In this document: in pieces, positions 42,030 to 52,994 of the stretch
How the letters are laid out: every line of letters starts with the position of its first letter
Numbering within the stretch: position 1 is the stretch's first letter
From: Photorhabdus luminescens subsp. luminescens
GTDB lineage: Bacteria; Pseudomonadota; Gammaproteobacteria; Enterobacterales; Enterobacteriaceae
Direction of reading: 5' to 3'
DNA length: 64,000 nucleotides
Assembly: GCF_001083805.1 (NCBI RefSeq)
Contig: NZ_JXSK01000009.1
Location: forward strand, 203,192 to 267,191
Notes under the pieces: generated by a model
The model's input: the letters and a program-made list of their open reading frames with translations, nothing else
Told to the model about the DNA's origin: nothing
Databases searched by the model: none
Program-made: the position numbers and the translations under genes

Positions 42030-42639
42030 GACTTTTGTTTTCTCCCCTTGCACGCCTTGCATATCAGGTTTTGCTAAATGTTGTATAAAACTGCCTTTGC
42101 TTAAGAGTGTCAAGTGACAAAAACGTGCAAATTATACGGGCCGCCAAAATGAATTCAATCCATAAGTAGCGAAAAGGTGAACAATTATTTAAATTTTTTA
42201 TTTTGGCGCCAGATTGCAAGCTAATAATTGTGCTGATTTCTTGTTTTTAATAATTTCATATATTTCAGAGTTAAATGTGATTTAAATCACATAAATTTTT
42301 CATTTGTTAATTATATTTAACATTCACAGGAAACAAAAATAAATAAAATTAATAATAAAATCAATCCTTTAATTTAATTCCATACAAAAGAGTGATTATA
42401 TTATTGACTTAAATCACTCAGCTAATTTCTAGCCAGTTTAAAAGAGTGAATCTGATGAAAAAACGCTTTATCTGATTTTCAAAGGTTCAACTATCTTAAT
42501 ATCAAGATAACGTTATTTTTATGTAATAACTGGGTAAATTAAAGCTGAAACGAGGCAAAGCATAATTAACGATGCCGATCACAGTATAATTGTGCTCAAC
42601 ATCACTAATTATTTATAACTTTATTGACAAATAACAAAA
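42030..42639. promoter_or_regulatory. atp operon upstream region with a perfect CRP-type palindrome
   Basis: 610 AT-rich non-coding bases between rsmG and atpI. TGTGA-TTTAAA-TCACA at 42276-42291 is a perfect CRP-type site within a longer palindrome. A second inverted repeat, GAGTGATT (42390-42397) with AATCACTC (42412-42419), lies further upstream. Both are on the atp side of rsmG and about 250-390 bases from the atpI start. I see no other gene here. Confidence 0.6.
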
Positions 42640-43260
42640 TCAGTTTGATTTAAGGATAACCAAATGACGTTGCCCTTCCAGTTCAGGAACCTCTAATTTA
42701 ATAACCGAATCGACAGAAATTCCAACAGGCAACATAGTCAGTTCCCCTTCTGGAAGCATACCTTTAAGCGCATAGAAACGCCCATGAATAGGTTCAGGCA
42801 AATGACTGCACCAAGAGACCATATCTTGCAATGAAGCAAAAGCACGGCTTATTACACCATCAAAAGGCGGCTCAGAAGAATACGCTTCAACCCTACTTTG
42901 TACTGGTTCGATATTTATCAAATCAAGTTCATGCTGAACCTGACGCAAAAATCTCACTCTTTTACCTAAACTGTCCAGCAATGTGAAATGAGAATCTGGA
43001 CGGACAATAGCTAACGGAATACCTGGCAACCCAGGGCCTGTGCCCACATCGATGAAACGATGACCTTGCAGATAAGGGCTGACAACAATACTGTCCATAA
43101 CATGACGCACCAGCATTTGCTCTGGATCACGTATTGATGTGAGATTGTAAGCCTTATTCCACTTATTGAGCATATCAACATAAGCTACAAGCTGTTGTTT
43201 CTGCTGTAGTGACAGTTCTATTCTTGCTTCGGTCAGCAACAATTCTAGTTTGTTTAGCAC
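42640..43260 (-). CDS. rsmG: 16S rRNA (guanine-N7)-methyltransferase G
   Basis: Methylates G527 of 16S rRNA with S-adenosylmethionine. GTG 43260 gives 206 residues beginning with [15 protein letters not shown], matching E. coli MLNKLSLLL, with GAGGGGA about ten bases upstream. An earlier ATG at 43281 would overlap mnmG by eight bases. The SAM motif [17 protein letters not shown] and [11 protein letters not shown] are intact. It is coupled to mnmG (gidA-gidB order). Confidence 0.93.
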   Translation of the reverse strand: MLNKLELLLTEARIELSLQQKQQLVAYVDMLNKWNKAYNLTSIRDPEQMLVRHVMDSIVVSPYLQGHRFIDVGTGPGLPGIPLAIVRPDSHFTLLDSLGKRVRFLRQVQHELDLINIEPVQSRVEAYSSEPPFDGVISRAFASLQDMVSWCSHLPEPIHGRFYALKGMLPEGELTMLPVGISVDSVIKLEVPELEGQRHLVILKSN

Positions 43261-43273
43261 AATCAAAATCCCC

Positions 43274-45163
43274 TCAGGCACTGCGGCGCAATAATCCTTG
43301 TTTTTTCAACCACACAAGTAAAATTGAAATCGCAGCAGGTGTTACCCCTGAAATACGTGAAGCCTGACCAATTGAAGTTGGCTTATGATCATTGAGCTTG
43401 GCGACAACTTCATTAGAAAGACCACTGATTTGGCGGTAATCGAGATCAACCGGTAATGATGTGTTTTCATTACGTAGCTGTTTTTCAATTTCTTCCTGCT
43501 GGCGGGCAATATATCCCTCGTATTTAACCTGAATTTCAACCTGCTCAGCGGCCTGTAGTTCTTCAAGACCAGGGGAAAACAGAGGCAACGAGGTCAAAAG
43601 TTCATAATTCATCTCAGGACGACGCAATAGATCTTCACCATTAGCTTCTTTCGATAATGGCGTTTTTAATATATTGTTAATGTCATCAAGATTATTTGAA
43701 TTAGGGTGAATCCAAATATTACGTAAACGCTGACGTTCCTGTTCAACCATTTCCACTTTGCGGCAATAATGTTCCCAACGTAAATCATCTACCAACCCTA
43801 ATTCACGGCCTTTTTCTGTTAAGCGCAGGTCTGCATTATCTTCACGTAGCATCAAACGATACTCAGCTCGAGAAGTAAACATACGATATGGTTCTTTAGT
43901 CCCTAAAGTACATAAATCGTCAACTAAAACGCCGATATAAGCTTGATCACGGCGAGGGAACCAACCTTCTTCTTCTGAAGCGTAACGAGCTGCATTAAGG
44001 CCAGCCAAGAGTCCTTGAGCAGCAGCTTCTTCATAGCCCGTAGTGCCGTTAATTTGTCCAGCAAAGAATAAACCGTGGATAAATTTACTTTCTAATGTTT
44101 GTTTCAGATCTCTTGGATCGAAGAAATCGTATTCTATTGCATAACCAGGACGAATAATGCGAGCACTTTCCATTCCTTTCATGGAGTGGACGATTTGCAT
44201 CTGTACATCAAATGGTAAGCTAGTCGAAATACCATTTGGATAGATTTCATTACTGGTCAATCCTTCAGGCTCAAGGAAGATCTGGTGAGCATTACGATCC
44301 GCAAAACGCATGACTTTATCTTCGATTGAAGGACAATAACGTGGACCGATCCCTTCAATGATCCCTGCATACATTGGGCTACGATCCAAATTATTGCGGA
44401 TCACGTCGTGCGTTTTTTCATTGGTATGGGTGATATAACACGGGATTTGTTGTGGATGTTGTTTCACGTTTCCAAGGAAAGAGAATACCGGTGTTGGATT
44501 GTCACCTAGTTGTTGTGTTAACTGACTAAAATCAATCGTTCTGGCATCAATACGTGGTGGTGTTCCTGTTTTTAATCTGTTTACACGTAAGGGTAACTCA
44601 CGTAAGCGCTGTGCCAATGAAATTGCAGGAGGATCACCAGCCCTTCCACCGCTATAATTTTCCAGACCAATGTGGATCTTACCGTCAAGAAATGTTCCCA
44701 CAGTCAAAACAACAGCTTTGGCTCTGAATTTGAGGCCCATGCGTGTTACTGCGCCAGTCACTATGTCATTTTCAACAATGAGATCCTCTACAGGTTGTTG
44801 GAAGATCATCAGGTTAGGTTGATTCTCCAACGCCATACGCACAGCTTGACGATAGAGAACTCTATCCGCTTGGGCACGTGTTGCACGAACCGCAGGCCCT
44901 TTACTGGCATTTAAAGTTCTAAATTGAATACCGGCTTGGTCAGTCGCTTTAGCCATTAAACCACCAAGAGCATCAATTTCTTTAACCAGATGTCCTTTAC
45001 CGATCCCACCAATAGCTGGGTTACATGACATTTGGCCCAAAGTGTCAATATTGTGGGTCAGTAATAAGGTTTGACGGCCCATACGAGCAGCTGCCATAGC
45101 AGCTTCAGTACCGGCATGACCACCACCGATAATGATGACGTCAAATTGTTCTGGATAAAACAT
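43274..45163 (-). CDS. mnmG: tRNA uridine-5-carboxymethylaminomethyl modification enzyme MnmG
   Basis: FAD protein that, with MnmE, modifies U34 of several tRNAs. The 629 residues match E. coli. The Rossmann motif is [20 protein letters not shown] at the N-terminus. The signatures [20 protein letters not shown] and [15 protein letters not shown] are present. Its transcription starts at the left edge of oriC, as in E. coli gidA, where it influences origin opening. Confidence 0.97.
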   Translation of the reverse strand: MFYPEQFDVIIIGGGHAGTEAAMAAARMGRQTLLLTHNIDTLGQMSCNPAIGGIGKGHLVKEIDALGGLMAKATDQAGIQFRTLNASKGPAVRATRAQADRVLYRQAVRMALENQPNLMIFQQPVEDLIVENDIVTGAVTRMGLKFRAKAVVLTVGTFLDGKIHIGLENYSGGRAGDPPAISLAQRLRELPLRVNRLKTGTPPRIDARTIDFSQLTQQLGDNPTPVFSFLGNVKQHPQQIPCYITHTNEKTHDVIRNNLDRSPMYAGIIEGIGPRYCPSIEDKVMRFADRNAHQIFLEPEGLTSNEIYPNGISTSLPFDVQMQIVHSMKGMESARIIRPGYAIEYDFFDPRDLKQTLESKFIHGLFFAGQINGTTGYEEAAAQGLLAGLNAARYASEEEGWFPRRDQAYIGVLVDDLCTLGTKEPYRMFTSRAEYRLMLREDNADLRLTEKGRELGLVDDLRWEHYCRKVEMVEQERQRLRNIWIHPNSNNLDDINNILKTPLSKEANGEDLLRRPEMNYELLTSLPLFSPGLEELQAAEQVEIQVKYEGYIARQQEEIEKQLRNENTSLPVDLDYRQISGLSNEVVAKLNDHKPTSIGQASRISGVTPAAISILLVWLKKQGLLRRSA

Positions 45164-45543
45164 GGTGATGAACCTTTAGTTATAAGAATGCTCAGTGCTG
45201 TATTAGGGGAAGAGAATTCTACTCAAGTTTTGGCGATAGACCAAGTGGGTAAGATCGCCGGTAATTAAAAGAAGATCTTTTTTATTTAAAGATCTGTTTA
45301 TTAGATCTTTTATTAGGATCATGATCTTTTGTGGATAAGTTATTTTTTCTTAGAAAGATCATAAAGCTGTAAAGGATCATTTGTTGTGAATGATCCGTGA
45401 TCCCGCGAGGTATAAACTGGGATCTAAATTGATGGTTATTCACAAGGTGATCATTGCCAGATAGTTATACTATGGATAACTACGGGTTAACCCCGGCTTT
45501 TTAGATAAGTTATCCACAATCGTTTGCTGTTTTTTTGTTCTTA
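45164..45543. other. oriC: Chromosomal replication origin oriC
   Basis: It lies between mnmG and mioC. The AT-rich 13-mers of the unwinding element start with GATCT or GATCTT at 45274-45286, 45291-45303 and 45304-45316. DnaA boxes: R1 TGTGGATAA 45330-45338, R2 TTATTCACA 45436-45444, R3-like TATGGATAA 45471-45479, R4 TTATCCACA 45510-45518. Many GATC Dam sites are interspersed. Order and spacing follow the E. coli oriC closely. R2 differs from E. coli (TTATACACA) at one base. Confidence 0.95.
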
Positions 45544-45984
45544 TCAGAGTGACTTTGCCCAATTTTTAACCCATTCCTCAGCGGGATCTTCGGGGATCTC
45601 ATGTTGTTGAATATCAATTTCCAGACGATCGCCTAGGCGTTTGGCACCATTTTCTATCAATAATTGGTCAAATGATCTTATTGCACCGCAAAAAGTATCG
45701 TATTCAGAACTACCAAGGCCAACAGCGCCAAACGTTACTTTGCTGAGATCAGGTTTTTGTTCAGAAATTTCTGCTGCCAATGGTTGTATATTTTCTGGCA
45801 ATTCTCCTGCTCCATGTGTGGATGTGACGACTAGCCAGATCCCTTCTTGAGGAAGTTCATCTAAAGAGGGGCCATGTAGCATTTCAGTAGAGAAACCAAC
45901 ATCTTCCAAAATTTCAGCCATATGTTCAGCTACGTATTCGGCACTGCCCATTGTGCTACCGCTGATTAAGGTAATAGTGACCAT
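45544..45984 (-). CDS. mioC: Flavodoxin-like protein MioC
   Basis: FMN-binding protein reported to support biotin synthase. ATG 45984 gives 146 residues (MVTITLISGSTMGSAEYVAE), matching the E. coli N-terminus MADITLISGSTLGGAEY. An upstream in-frame ATG at 46005 is less likely. The flavodoxin FMN loop STMGSAEY and STHGAGELPENI are visible, with the C-terminal IPEDPAEEWVKNW. Its transcript runs into oriC. Confidence 0.95.
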   Translation of the reverse strand: MVTITLISGSTMGSAEYVAEHMAEILEDVGFSTEMLHGPSLDELPQEGIWLVVTSTHGAGELPENIQPLAAEISEQKPDLSKVTFGAVGLGSSEYDTFCGAIRSFDQLLIENGAKRLGDRLEIDIQQHEIPEDPAEEWVKNWAKSL

Positions 45985-46044
45985 AGTGATCTCAACAGAT
46001 TTCAAGAGTCGCTATTGTACGCTGTGAATCTGTTGGGATCTACC

Positions 46045-46053
46045 TGTGGATAA
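46045..46053 (-). promoter_or_regulatory. DnaA box in the mioC promoter region
   Basis: TGTGGATAA, a consensus DnaA box, 61 bases upstream of the mioC start. In E. coli the mioC promoter is repressed by DnaA through such a box, linking its transcription through oriC to initiation. Confidence 0.75.
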
Positions 46054-46075
46054 TGTGGTTATAACAAATTTTATT

Positions 46076-46537
46076 TTATGGCTTAATTGTTCGCATGATC
46101 GGGTTTTGTAAGGAGATCAAGGTTTCTGTTGATTGAATTTCATCGATAGTTTGTATTTTGTTGATAAGTACATCTTGAAGGGATTCAATTGAACGGCACA
46201 TAACTTTAATAAAGATGCTGTAGTGGCCTGTTGTGTAGTAAACCTCAACCACTTCATCTAGGTTATCTAGTTTTTTCAGAGCTGATGGGTAATCTTTAGC
46301 ACTCTTAAGAATAATGCCAATAAAGCAACACACATCATAACCAAGTTGTTTCGTGCTGATATCCACTCTAGTTCCGGTGATGATTCCTGCTTGCTTCATT
46401 TTTTCCACACGAACATGAATTGTTCCTGGGCTGACTGCAAATTTCTTTGCTAGTTCGGCATAAGGTGTGCGTGCGTTGCCCATTAAAGCGTGAAGTATGT
46501 CACGGTCTAGATTGTCGATCTGATAAATTTCCGCCAT
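46076..46537 (-). CDS. asnC: Lrp/AsnC-family regulator AsnC
   Basis: Asparagine-responsive activator of asnA. The 153 residues have an N-terminal helix-turn-helix (ALMGNARTPYAELAKKFAVS, GTIHVRVEKMKQAGII) and a C-terminal RAM ligand domain (GYDVCCFIGIIL, VEVYYTTGHYSIFIKVMC). It is divergent from asnA, sharing a 166-base control region. Confidence 0.96.
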   Translation of the reverse strand: MAEIYQIDNLDRDILHALMGNARTPYAELAKKFAVSPGTIHVRVEKMKQAGIITGTRVDISTKQLGYDVCCFIGIILKSAKDYPSALKKLDNLDEVVEVYYTTGHYSIFIKVMCRSIESLQDVLINKIQTIDEIQSTETLISLQNPIMRTIKP

Positions 46538-46703
46538 TTTCAGCCTCGTTTTTTAATGAATTTTCATTTTTTTAGTCTTAAAAATGAGTTTTATGAATCA
46601 TAAAGGCTATTTTTATTAAAGTATATTGAATTTATCCCTCATTTTATTGCTTAATGTTTCCAACAGGACATCAGGGCCACCTAAAAAATTAGAGAATAAC
46701 ATT

Positions 46704-47696
46704 ATGAAAAAGTCGTTTATTGAAAAGCAGCAACAAATCAGTTTCGTGAAATCCTTCTTTTCCCGTCTGCTGGAAAGCAAACTGGGTCTGATTGAAGTGC
46801 AAGGGCCAATCCTTAGTTGTTTGGGAGATGGTATTCAGGACAACTTGTCTGGCCATGAAAAAGCTGTTCAGGTAAAAGTAAAAACTTTACCGGATTCAAC
46901 TTTCGAAGTCGTGCATTCGTTGGCTAAGTGGAAACGTAAAACTCTGGGTCGTTTTGGCTTTCAGTCTGAACAAGGGCTTTACACTCACATGAAAGCATTG
47001 CGTCCGGATGAGGATCGCTTAACACCAATTCACTCTGTTTATGTTGATCAATGGGATTGGGAAAAAGTGATGGGAGATGGGCAACGTTCACTTGCTTATC
47101 TTAAACAGACAGTCGGTAAAATTTACGAAGCAATAAAAGAAACAGAAAAAGCTGTCAGCAAAGAGTTTGGTCTGGCGCCGTTCCTGCCAGATCAAATTCA
47201 CTTTGTTCATAGTGAAACGCTTTTGAGCCGTTATCCGGATCTGGATGCAAAAGGTCGTGAACGTGCTATTGCTAAAGAATTGGGTGCTGTTTTCCTCATA
47301 GGTATTGGTGCGAAATTATCCGATGGTCAATCTCATGATGTGCGTGCGCCTGATTATGATGACTGGACGACACCAAACTGTGATGGTTTTGCTGGTTTAA
47401 ACGGCGACATCATTGTCTGGAACCCTGTTTTGGAAGATGCGTTTGAGATCTCTTCTATGGGTATCCGTGTTGATGCAGAAGCACTGGAGCGTCAGTTAGC
47501 ACTGACTGGTGATGAAGAGCGTTTACAATATGATTGGCATCAGGCGTTACTCAAAGGTGATATGCCACAGTCGATTGGCGGCGGTATTGGTCAGTCCCGT
47601 TTGGTGATGTTACTGCTGCAAGAGAAACACATCGGTCAGGTTCAATGCAGTATCTGGTCACCTGAAGTACGCGAAACTGTAGAAGATATGCTTTGA
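46704..47696 (+). CDS. asnA: Aspartate-ammonia ligase (asparagine synthetase A)
   Basis: Ammonia-dependent, class II aminoacyl-tRNA-synthetase-like asparagine synthetase. ATG 46704 gives 330 residues ([20 protein letters not shown]), the same as E. coli; the longer TTG frame from 46626 is leader sequence. Conserved blocks [34 protein letters not shown] and [14 protein letters not shown] are intact. Its stop is 5 bases from the convergent viaA stop. Confidence 0.97.
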   Translation: MKKSFIEKQQQISFVKSFFSRLLESKLGLIEVQGPILSCLGDGIQDNLSGHEKAVQVKVKTLPDSTFEVVHSLAKWKRKTLGRFGFQSEQGLYTHMKALRPDEDRLTPIHSVYVDQWDWEKVMGDGQRSLAYLKQTVGKIYEAIKETEKAVSKEFGLAPFLPDQIHFVHSETLLSRYPDLDAKGRERAIAKELGAVFLIGIGAKLSDGQSHDVRAPDYDDWTTPNCDGFAGLNGDIIVWNPVLEDAFEISSMGIRVDAEALERQLALTGDEERLQYDWHQALLKGDMPQSIGGGIGQSRLVMLLLQEKHIGQVQCSIWSPEVRETVEDML

Positions 47697-47701
47697 TTCA
47701 A

Positions 47702-49159
47702 TTAATAGTGCCATTTTCGCAGTAAACGGCTTTTAAGTCCGGTATCAAAGCGCCAGATATGATCGAATATCCGCATGATATTGGGCTTACCATATTGGGA
47801 CATGGAGACCGCATGGAAGCGGTGTTGCTGATGCAGTTGCAGATTTTTTATCTGATGGATTAGTGAGTCCGGTAGACGCTGGGCAATGAAATCTGAGATA
47901 ACAACAGCATCAGCATCTTTCCAACGTTGTTCTTTCATTTTTTCTATTGTGCTTGTTAGACAGAAAGCGAGATTTGTCCCTCCTCTGAAAGTCTGGCTGA
48001 GGAAACGAATAGCTTGCTCCAGACCATCTGGTGAGGATAGTTCATAGTGCACAATTTCTGTCGTAAATAGCATGATATGACAGTTGCGATTATCAGCTAG
48101 AGCGATACGTAATAATGCCAGACAAAAGGCTTTAGCACATTTTTCATTGAATCTCCCCATAGAACCGGAAGTATCGACACAAATAATAAATGGTCCTCGT
48201 GGTTTTTCTTCTTGGCTATAATGAGTAATTGGCCGTAATGTTGTCTTTTCTTGCCAGTTATCCCCTTGTAAGCGATAAGTCAGGAGTTTTTTTTCTACTA
48301 ATTTGCGATAAAATTCGTATTCCAGATCTTCAATTCCTAATATCGCCAATTCTACTGGCAATAGACGCAGAATATCATCACTTTGTCCAATTCCATTTAC
48401 CTGTTCAGGAACGGTGTCGGGTGTTCGTTCGATCGTGGTAAATGATTCGAGAAAATGATTTTCCTGTGGTTTTGATTTTGCAGATTGGCTGCGTCCAAGT
48501 AATTGAGCTAATTTTTCCAGTTCCGGCTGCTGACGAAGAAATTCACTATAGTGAATCAATAACTGATTATTATTCTGGGAATGATTTAACTGACTTTTAC
48601 TCATATCCCATAATCGCCCTGCTGCCCTATCATTTTCACTGAAAACAGGATCAAGATTACCGCTTAGTGTTAGCCTTTGTTGCAATTCTGCCAGTAGTTG
48701 CTCTTTTTCTTGTTCCAGTAATTGCTTATGGAAGGTTGTGGTTTGTAGAATCAAACTGATTCTCCATCGCTGAATAAATAGGGATTGTAACGTATTTGAG
48801 TCGGCAATGGTGTTGGTTGCGAGTTTCTGTGCTTCTTCACTAAAAGGAGATTCAATTCGATTTAGGGTTTCTAAGATATCGGGAAGTTTAAGGTAAAAAT
48901 GATTTGTGTTGGCAGATAGTAATTGTTGATATAACTGAAATTCTTCTACCAGAGTTGCAGGAATTAGCGCTTCTTTAATTCTTTGCTGTAAATCGTGTTT
49001 CCAGCCAGGAATATCCTTTAATAGCGCACGTTTTAAGCGAGGATGTTTTTCAAAAAAGATAGCTAACTGAGGTGAAGCTAAAAGCGTTAATATGATCTCT
49101 TCTATCATCTCCCCTTCGTTTATTGATAGTAAAAGATCGAGGGTTGTCAGACTAATCAT
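47702..49159 (-). CDS. viaA: VWA-domain protein ViaA
   Basis: Partner of the MoxR ATPase RavA. The 485 residues (E. coli 483) have a helical N-terminal part and a C-terminal von Willebrand A domain with the MIDAS motif DTSGSMGR near residue 330 and FRGGTNLAF near 400. ravA ends 4 bases upstream, so they form an operon. E. coli RavA-ViaA has been linked to respiratory complexes and aminoglycoside uptake. Confidence 0.95.
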   Translation of the reverse strand: MISLTTLDLLLSINEGEMIEEIILTLLASPQLAIFFEKHPRLKRALLKDIPGWKHDLQQRIKEALIPATLVEEFQLYQQLLSANTNHFYLKLPDILETLNRIESPFSEEAQKLATNTIADSNTLQSLFIQRWRISLILQTTTFHKQLLEQEKEQLLAELQQRLTLSGNLDPVFSENDRAAGRLWDMSKSQLNHSQNNNQLLIHYSEFLRQQPELEKLAQLLGRSQSAKSKPQENHFLESFTTIERTPDTVPEQVNGIGQSDDILRLLPVELAILGIEDLEYEFYRKLVEKKLLTYRLQGDNWQEKTTLRPITHYSQEEKPRGPFIICVDTSGSMGRFNEKCAKAFCLALLRIALADNRNCHIMLFTTEIVHYELSSPDGLEQAIRFLSQTFRGGTNLAFCLTSTIEKMKEQRWKDADAVVISDFIAQRLPDSLIHQIKNLQLHQQHRFHAVSMSQYGKPNIMRIFDHIWRFDTGLKSRLLRKWHY

Positions 49160-49163
49160 TTAA

Positions 49164-50675
49164 TTAGTTGCCTATTTTTATTTTCAACTGATTAATTTTA
49201 TCGGCTAACTGGATAAAACTCTGCTCTATCGTAGCAAGCCAATGACTTTCAATAAACAGACATGGCTGATGTTGATTAAACAGTTGGTGTTGGTTATGGA
49301 TTTCTTGATTAATTTTTTCCAATTTTTCCAGCCACTCGTTGTTTTCTTCGTTTTGCTGATGCTGACGGTTTGGTAAATATAGCGTGGATGAACGACGGCT
49401 GATATCAAAAATCTCTGGCTGATGTGCTGAATTAACTTCGGCTGTTATGCTTTGTGGAAAACCAATGCCGTTCAGACGGGCTGGTAGTTCTCCGCCTTTG
49501 CTTATCCAGATATTCAACGCTTTTTTTTCCAATTCAATGAAATTGACTTTAATATCATGGAGATGAAGAGGTGTATGTAGGAATAGAATCAATTTTTCTT
49601 CGTTGATATGATCGGGTAGCGAATATTGTATTTTATGTCCAAACAGACGGGTTTGTTTTTCCAGCTTTAACGCCTGCTGATCATTTTTATCCTGACGGGC
49701 TTGAATCCATTGGCGATAGAGGGAATCAATTTGTTGAGATAATACTCTTTGCTGATATGCTTGTTCGGTGATGAGAGTATTCAGGAACTGAGGTAATAAT
49801 TTAAAAGAGTGAAGATCATGCCACAAACAATCTTTTAGCAATATTAAATCAAGAGGGGATATTTCTTTTCTGCCATTAAAGAAGGCACTGGCTTGTAGTA
49901 AATGAATAGCTTTCTTCCAGCGCCGATCTGAAACGTAAGGTGAATGTTCTGTTGCATCAAGTTGCTGGCGTAGATGATAAATAATATCAAAACAACTATC
50001 TGGTAGAACGACTTTATCAATCTCCTTTTGCCATTGGTAAAATTCTTCACTTGTTATCTGAATGTCTGCCGGGACGGGGTTATCATTTTCATTTTTGTGG
50101 CTAGTGAGTAACGCTCGGAAATTCTTTTTATCCTGAATTTTATCTAACCAGATACGAATTAGCATTCTGTCATAGAGCGCTTCCAAGCTGTTATCTGCTT
50201 CAGGCAGTTCATTGGATGCTGCTACAAGTAATCGCATTGGAATTTTCTCTTCTATATCCCCATTTCTGAATTTTCTTTCATTAATTGCAGTCAGTAGGGT
50301 ATTTAGAATTGCCGGACCAGCTTTCCATATTTCATCAAGGAAGACAATTTCAGTTTCAGGTAAATATCCGTTGGTTAGGCGTTGGTAACGTCCTTCTTCT
50401 TTCAGTGCTTGAATAGAAAGAGGACCGAAAATTTCTTCAGGAGTTGAAAAGCGAGTCATCAGATATTCAAATGCTCTGGCATCACGAAACGCAAATTTCA
50501 ATCGGCGAGCTATCAAACTTTTTGCGATACCTGGAGGGCCGAGTAGAAAGACACTTTCCCCGCATAATGCTGCTAGTAAACATAAACGAATAGTCTGTTG
50601 TCTTTCATACAGACCACTTTCCAGATAGTGACTTAAGCAAACTATTTTTTCTGCTAATAGCATAATTCGTACCAA
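49164..50675 (-). CDS. ravA: MoxR-type AAA+ ATPase RavA
   Basis: Hexameric ATPase that, in E. coli, binds the lysine decarboxylase LdcI and ViaA. The 503 residues (E. coli 498) have Walker [19 protein letters not shown] near 45, Walker [19 protein letters not shown] near 108, sensor 1 [13 protein letters not shown], and the C-terminal LARA-type region, which diverges more. The start region [11 protein letters not shown] allows an alternative ATG four codons in. Confidence 0.95.
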   Translation of the reverse strand: MVRIMLLAEKIVCLSHYLESGLYERQQTIRLCLLAALCGESVFLLGPPGIAKSLIARRLKFAFRDARAFEYLMTRFSTPEEIFGPLSIQALKEEGRYQRLTNGYLPETEIVFLDEIWKAGPAILNTLLTAINERKFRNGDIEEKIPMRLLVAASNELPEADNSLEALYDRMLIRIWLDKIQDKKNFRALLTSHKNENDNPVPADIQITSEEFYQWQKEIDKVVLPDSCFDIIYHLRQQLDATEHSPYVSDRRWKKAIHLLQASAFFNGRKEISPLDLILLKDCLWHDLHSFKLLPQFLNTLITEQAYQQRVLSQQIDSLYRQWIQARQDKNDQQALKLEKQTRLFGHKIQYSLPDHINEEKLILFLHTPLHLHDIKVNFIELEKKALNIWISKGGELPARLNGIGFPQSITAEVNSAHQPEIFDISRRSSTLYLPNRQHQQNEENNEWLEKLEKINQEIHNQHQLFNQHQPCLFIESHWLATIEQSFIQLADKINQLKIKIGN

Positions 50676-50819
50676 TATTATCTGTTGGATTGGATAAAAC
50701 CTAATTAGCCTTCTCCATAGATTTTAATCATTATTTGTTAATGCAGACAATATTTACCTTAAAAATCGATTCAGCATCAAATATTCAATAAGTTAGCATT
50801 TATCTTCGTTTCTTTTATT

Positions 50820-50835
50820 ATCGAAACGTTTCGAT
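50820..50835 (+). promoter_or_regulatory. RbsR operator, upstream copy
   Basis: ATCGAAACGTTTCGAT, a perfect LacI-family palindrome with the CGAAACGTTTCG core of rbs operators, 93-108 bases before rbsD. Confidence 0.8.
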
Positions 50836-50896
50836 AGTGATCACACTTTTGCATCACTAATGTTGTATTTTAAATGTTACTTTCTATATTACTAAA

Positions 50897-50914
50897 TAGC
50901 GAAACGTTTCGCTA
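50897..50914 (+). promoter_or_regulatory. RbsR operator, proximal copy
   Basis: TAGCGAAACGTTTCGCTA, a perfect palindrome 13 bases before the rbsD start, matching the E. coli rbs operator AGCGAAACGTTTCGCT. Its centre is about 78 bases from that of the first operator, a spacing that would allow looping. A likely -10 (TATATT) lies at 50885-50890. Confidence 0.88.
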
Positions 50915-50927
50915 ATGGAAGAAAAAA

Positions 50928-51347
50928 ATGAAAAAAGGTGTATTACTTAATTCTGAAATTTCAGCCGTAATTTCTCAGCTAGGGCATACCGACCAGATTA
51001 CAATTGGTGATGCGGGATTACCAATTCCTTCTTTAGCCCAGCGGATTGATTTAGCGCTAACCCAGGGAATTCCCAGCCTTATATCCGTTTTTAATGTTGT
51101 TACACAAGAAATGCAGATTGAAGCTGCATTTTTAGCTGAGGAGATCATTGACCATAATCCTTTGATCCATCAATTAATATTAACTCAAATTAAAGAACTT
51201 GAGAAACAGCAAGGAAATTCAATTACTGTAGACTATATTAGCCATAATATGTTGAAAGAGAAAACAAAACATAGCCGAGCAGTGATTCGCACAGGAGAGC
51301 ATTCTCCTTATGCCAATATTATCCTTTGTGCTGGTGTGACTTTCTGA
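50928..51347 (+). CDS. rbsD: D-ribose pyranase
   Basis: Interconverts beta-pyranose and beta-furanose forms of ribose. It is 139 residues long as in E. coli, with [20 protein letters not shown] (active-site His near 20), GDAGLPIP and the C-terminal [20 protein letters not shown]. It is the first gene of rbsDACBK-R and lies 4 bases before rbsA. Confidence 0.96.
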   Translation: MKKGVLLNSEISAVISQLGHTDQITIGDAGLPIPSLAQRIDLALTQGIPSLISVFNVVTQEMQIEAAFLAEEIIDHNPLIHQLILTQIKELEKQQGNSITVDYISHNMLKEKTKHSRAVIRTGEHSPYANIILCAGVTF

Positions 51348-51351
51348 GGTA

Positions 51352-52905
51352 ATGATGCAGCCTGTACTGGAACTAAAAGGAATTAGTAAATCTTTTCCTG
51401 GTGTCAAGGCATTATCTGACGCGGCACTACGTGTTTACCCGGGTAAAGTGATGGCGCTGGTAGGGGAGAATGGTGCAGGTAAATCCACGATGATGAAAGT
51501 GTTGACTGGAATATATACCAGAGATACAGGTACGGTTCATTATCTAGGAAAAGAAGTGATTTTTTCTGGCCCTAGCTCCTCTCAGAAAGCGGGGATCGGG
51601 ATTATCCATCAGGAGTTAAATCTTATTCCTCAACTGACCATTGCTGAAAATATTTTTCTGGGACGTGAATTTGTTAATAAATTCGGTGCGATTGACTGGA
51701 GAAAAATGTATCTGGAAGCAGATCGCCTGTTAAAAAAATTAAATTTGAATTACAGCAGTCGCCGTTTAGTAACGGAACTTTCTATCGGTGACCAGCAAAT
51801 GGTTGAAATCGCTAAAGTGCTGAGTTTTAAATCCAAAGTTATCATTATGGATGAACCAACTGATGCGCTGACCAATACAGAAACTGAATCATTATTTCGC
51901 GTAATACATGAACTAAAATCTCAGGGATGTGGCATTGTTTATATCTCCCATCGTTTGAGAGAAATTTTTGAAATCTGCGATGATGTAACGATATTTCGTG
52001 ATGGGCAATTTATTGGTGAAAAGCCGGTAAAAGAGCTAAAAGAAGAGACTCTGATTGAAATGATGGTTGGGCGAAAACTGGAAGATCAGTATCCTCGCTT
52101 GAATTTACCTCGGGGTAAAAAACGACTTGAAGTTAAGCAGATTTCTGGTCCCGGAGTGACAAATGCCAATTTTTCCCTATATAGCGGGGAAATTTTGGGC
52201 ATATCAGGTCTGATGGGGGCTGGCCGCACTGAATTGGTGAAAATTCTTTATGGTGCGTTGCCAAAAACTCAAGGGCAAATCATGCTGGATGGAACTCCCA
52301 TTGTAATTCGTAATCCTCAGGATGGGTTAGCGTGTGGGATTGTTTATATTTCAGAAGATCGTAAACGTGATGGCTTAGTTTTGGGAATGTCAATTAAAGA
52401 GAATATGTCTCTTACTGCCTTACGTTATTTCAGTAATCGGTTAGGTGGTCTTGATCATAAAGAAGAACAGAATGCAGTTAGTGACTTTATTAAATTGTTT
52501 AGTATTAAGACACCTTCAATGGAACAAACTATTGGTTTACTTTCTGGCGGTAATCAGCAAAAAGTAGCTATTGCCCGAGGATTAATGACCAGACCAAAAG
52601 TTCTTATTTTGGATGAACCTACGCGTGGTGTAGATGTCGGCGCAAAAAAAGAAATTTATCAGTTAATTAATCAATTCAAGAAAGAGGGATTAAGTATCAT
52701 TCTCGTTTCTTCTGAAATGCCAGAAGTGATAGGAATGAGTGACCGTATTTTGGTTATATGTGAAGGCTATATCAGTGGAGAATTTTTTGCTGAACAGGTA
52801 ACTCAAGAAGTTTTGATGGCGGCTGCTGTAGGTAAACAACAATATATACCTTATGGATTTCAAGGTGCATCGCGACGGCAAGGGAGCGAATCCCCGGGAG
52901 CATAG
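51352..52905 (+). CDS. rbsA: Ribose ABC transporter ATP-binding protein (C-terminus replaced by ERIC)
   Basis: Double ATPase of the ribose importer with RbsB and RbsC. The first cassette has Walker [13 protein letters not shown] and [15 protein letters not shown]. The second has the degenerate [14 protein letters not shown] and [16 protein letters not shown]. Length is 517 against 501 in E. coli, because a 127-bp ERIC element begins at 52845. After VGKQQ the last 20 residues are read from ERIC and end in SESPGA. All catalytic motifs lie upstream, so function is probably kept. Two adjacent ATG codons could start it. Confidence 0.95.
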   Translation: MMQPVLELKGISKSFPGVKALSDAALRVYPGKVMALVGENGAGKSTMMKVLTGIYTRDTGTVHYLGKEVIFSGPSSSQKAGIGIIHQELNLIPQLTIAENIFLGREFVNKFGAIDWRKMYLEADRLLKKLNLNYSSRRLVTELSIGDQQMVEIAKVLSFKSKVIIMDEPTDALTNTETESLFRVIHELKSQGCGIVYISHRLREIFEICDDVTIFRDGQFIGEKPVKELKEETLIEMMVGRKLEDQYPRLNLPRGKKRLEVKQISGPGVTNANFSLYSGEILGISGLMGAGRTELVKILYGALPKTQGQIMLDGTPIVIRNPQDGLACGIVYISEDRKRDGLVLGMSIKENMSLTALRYFSNRLGGLDHKEEQNAVSDFIKLFSIKTPSMEQTIGLLSGGNQQKVAIARGLMTRPKVLILDEPTRGVDVGAKKEIYQLINQFKKEGLSIILVSSEMPEVIGMSDRILVICEGYISGEFFAEQVTQEVLMAAAVGKQQYIPYGFQGASRRQGSESPGA

Positions 52906-52971
52906 ATAACTATGTGACCGGGGTGAGTGAGCGCAGCCAACAAAGAGGCAACTTGAAAGATAACGGGTATA
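52845..52971. repeat. ERIC element, copy 2 (127 bp), inside the rbs operon
   Basis: Ends TATACC and GGGTATA, with the core GCGAATCCCCGGGAGC and GTGACCGGGGTGAGTG, nearly identical to 6451-6577. It provides the last 20 codons and stop of rbsA and most of the 89-base gap to rbsC. In mRNA it folds into a long hairpin and may change stability or decay of the rbsDA-rbsCBK transcript. Confidence 0.93.
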
Positions 52972-52994
52972 GAGAGATTCAGGAGTAATTCAGT

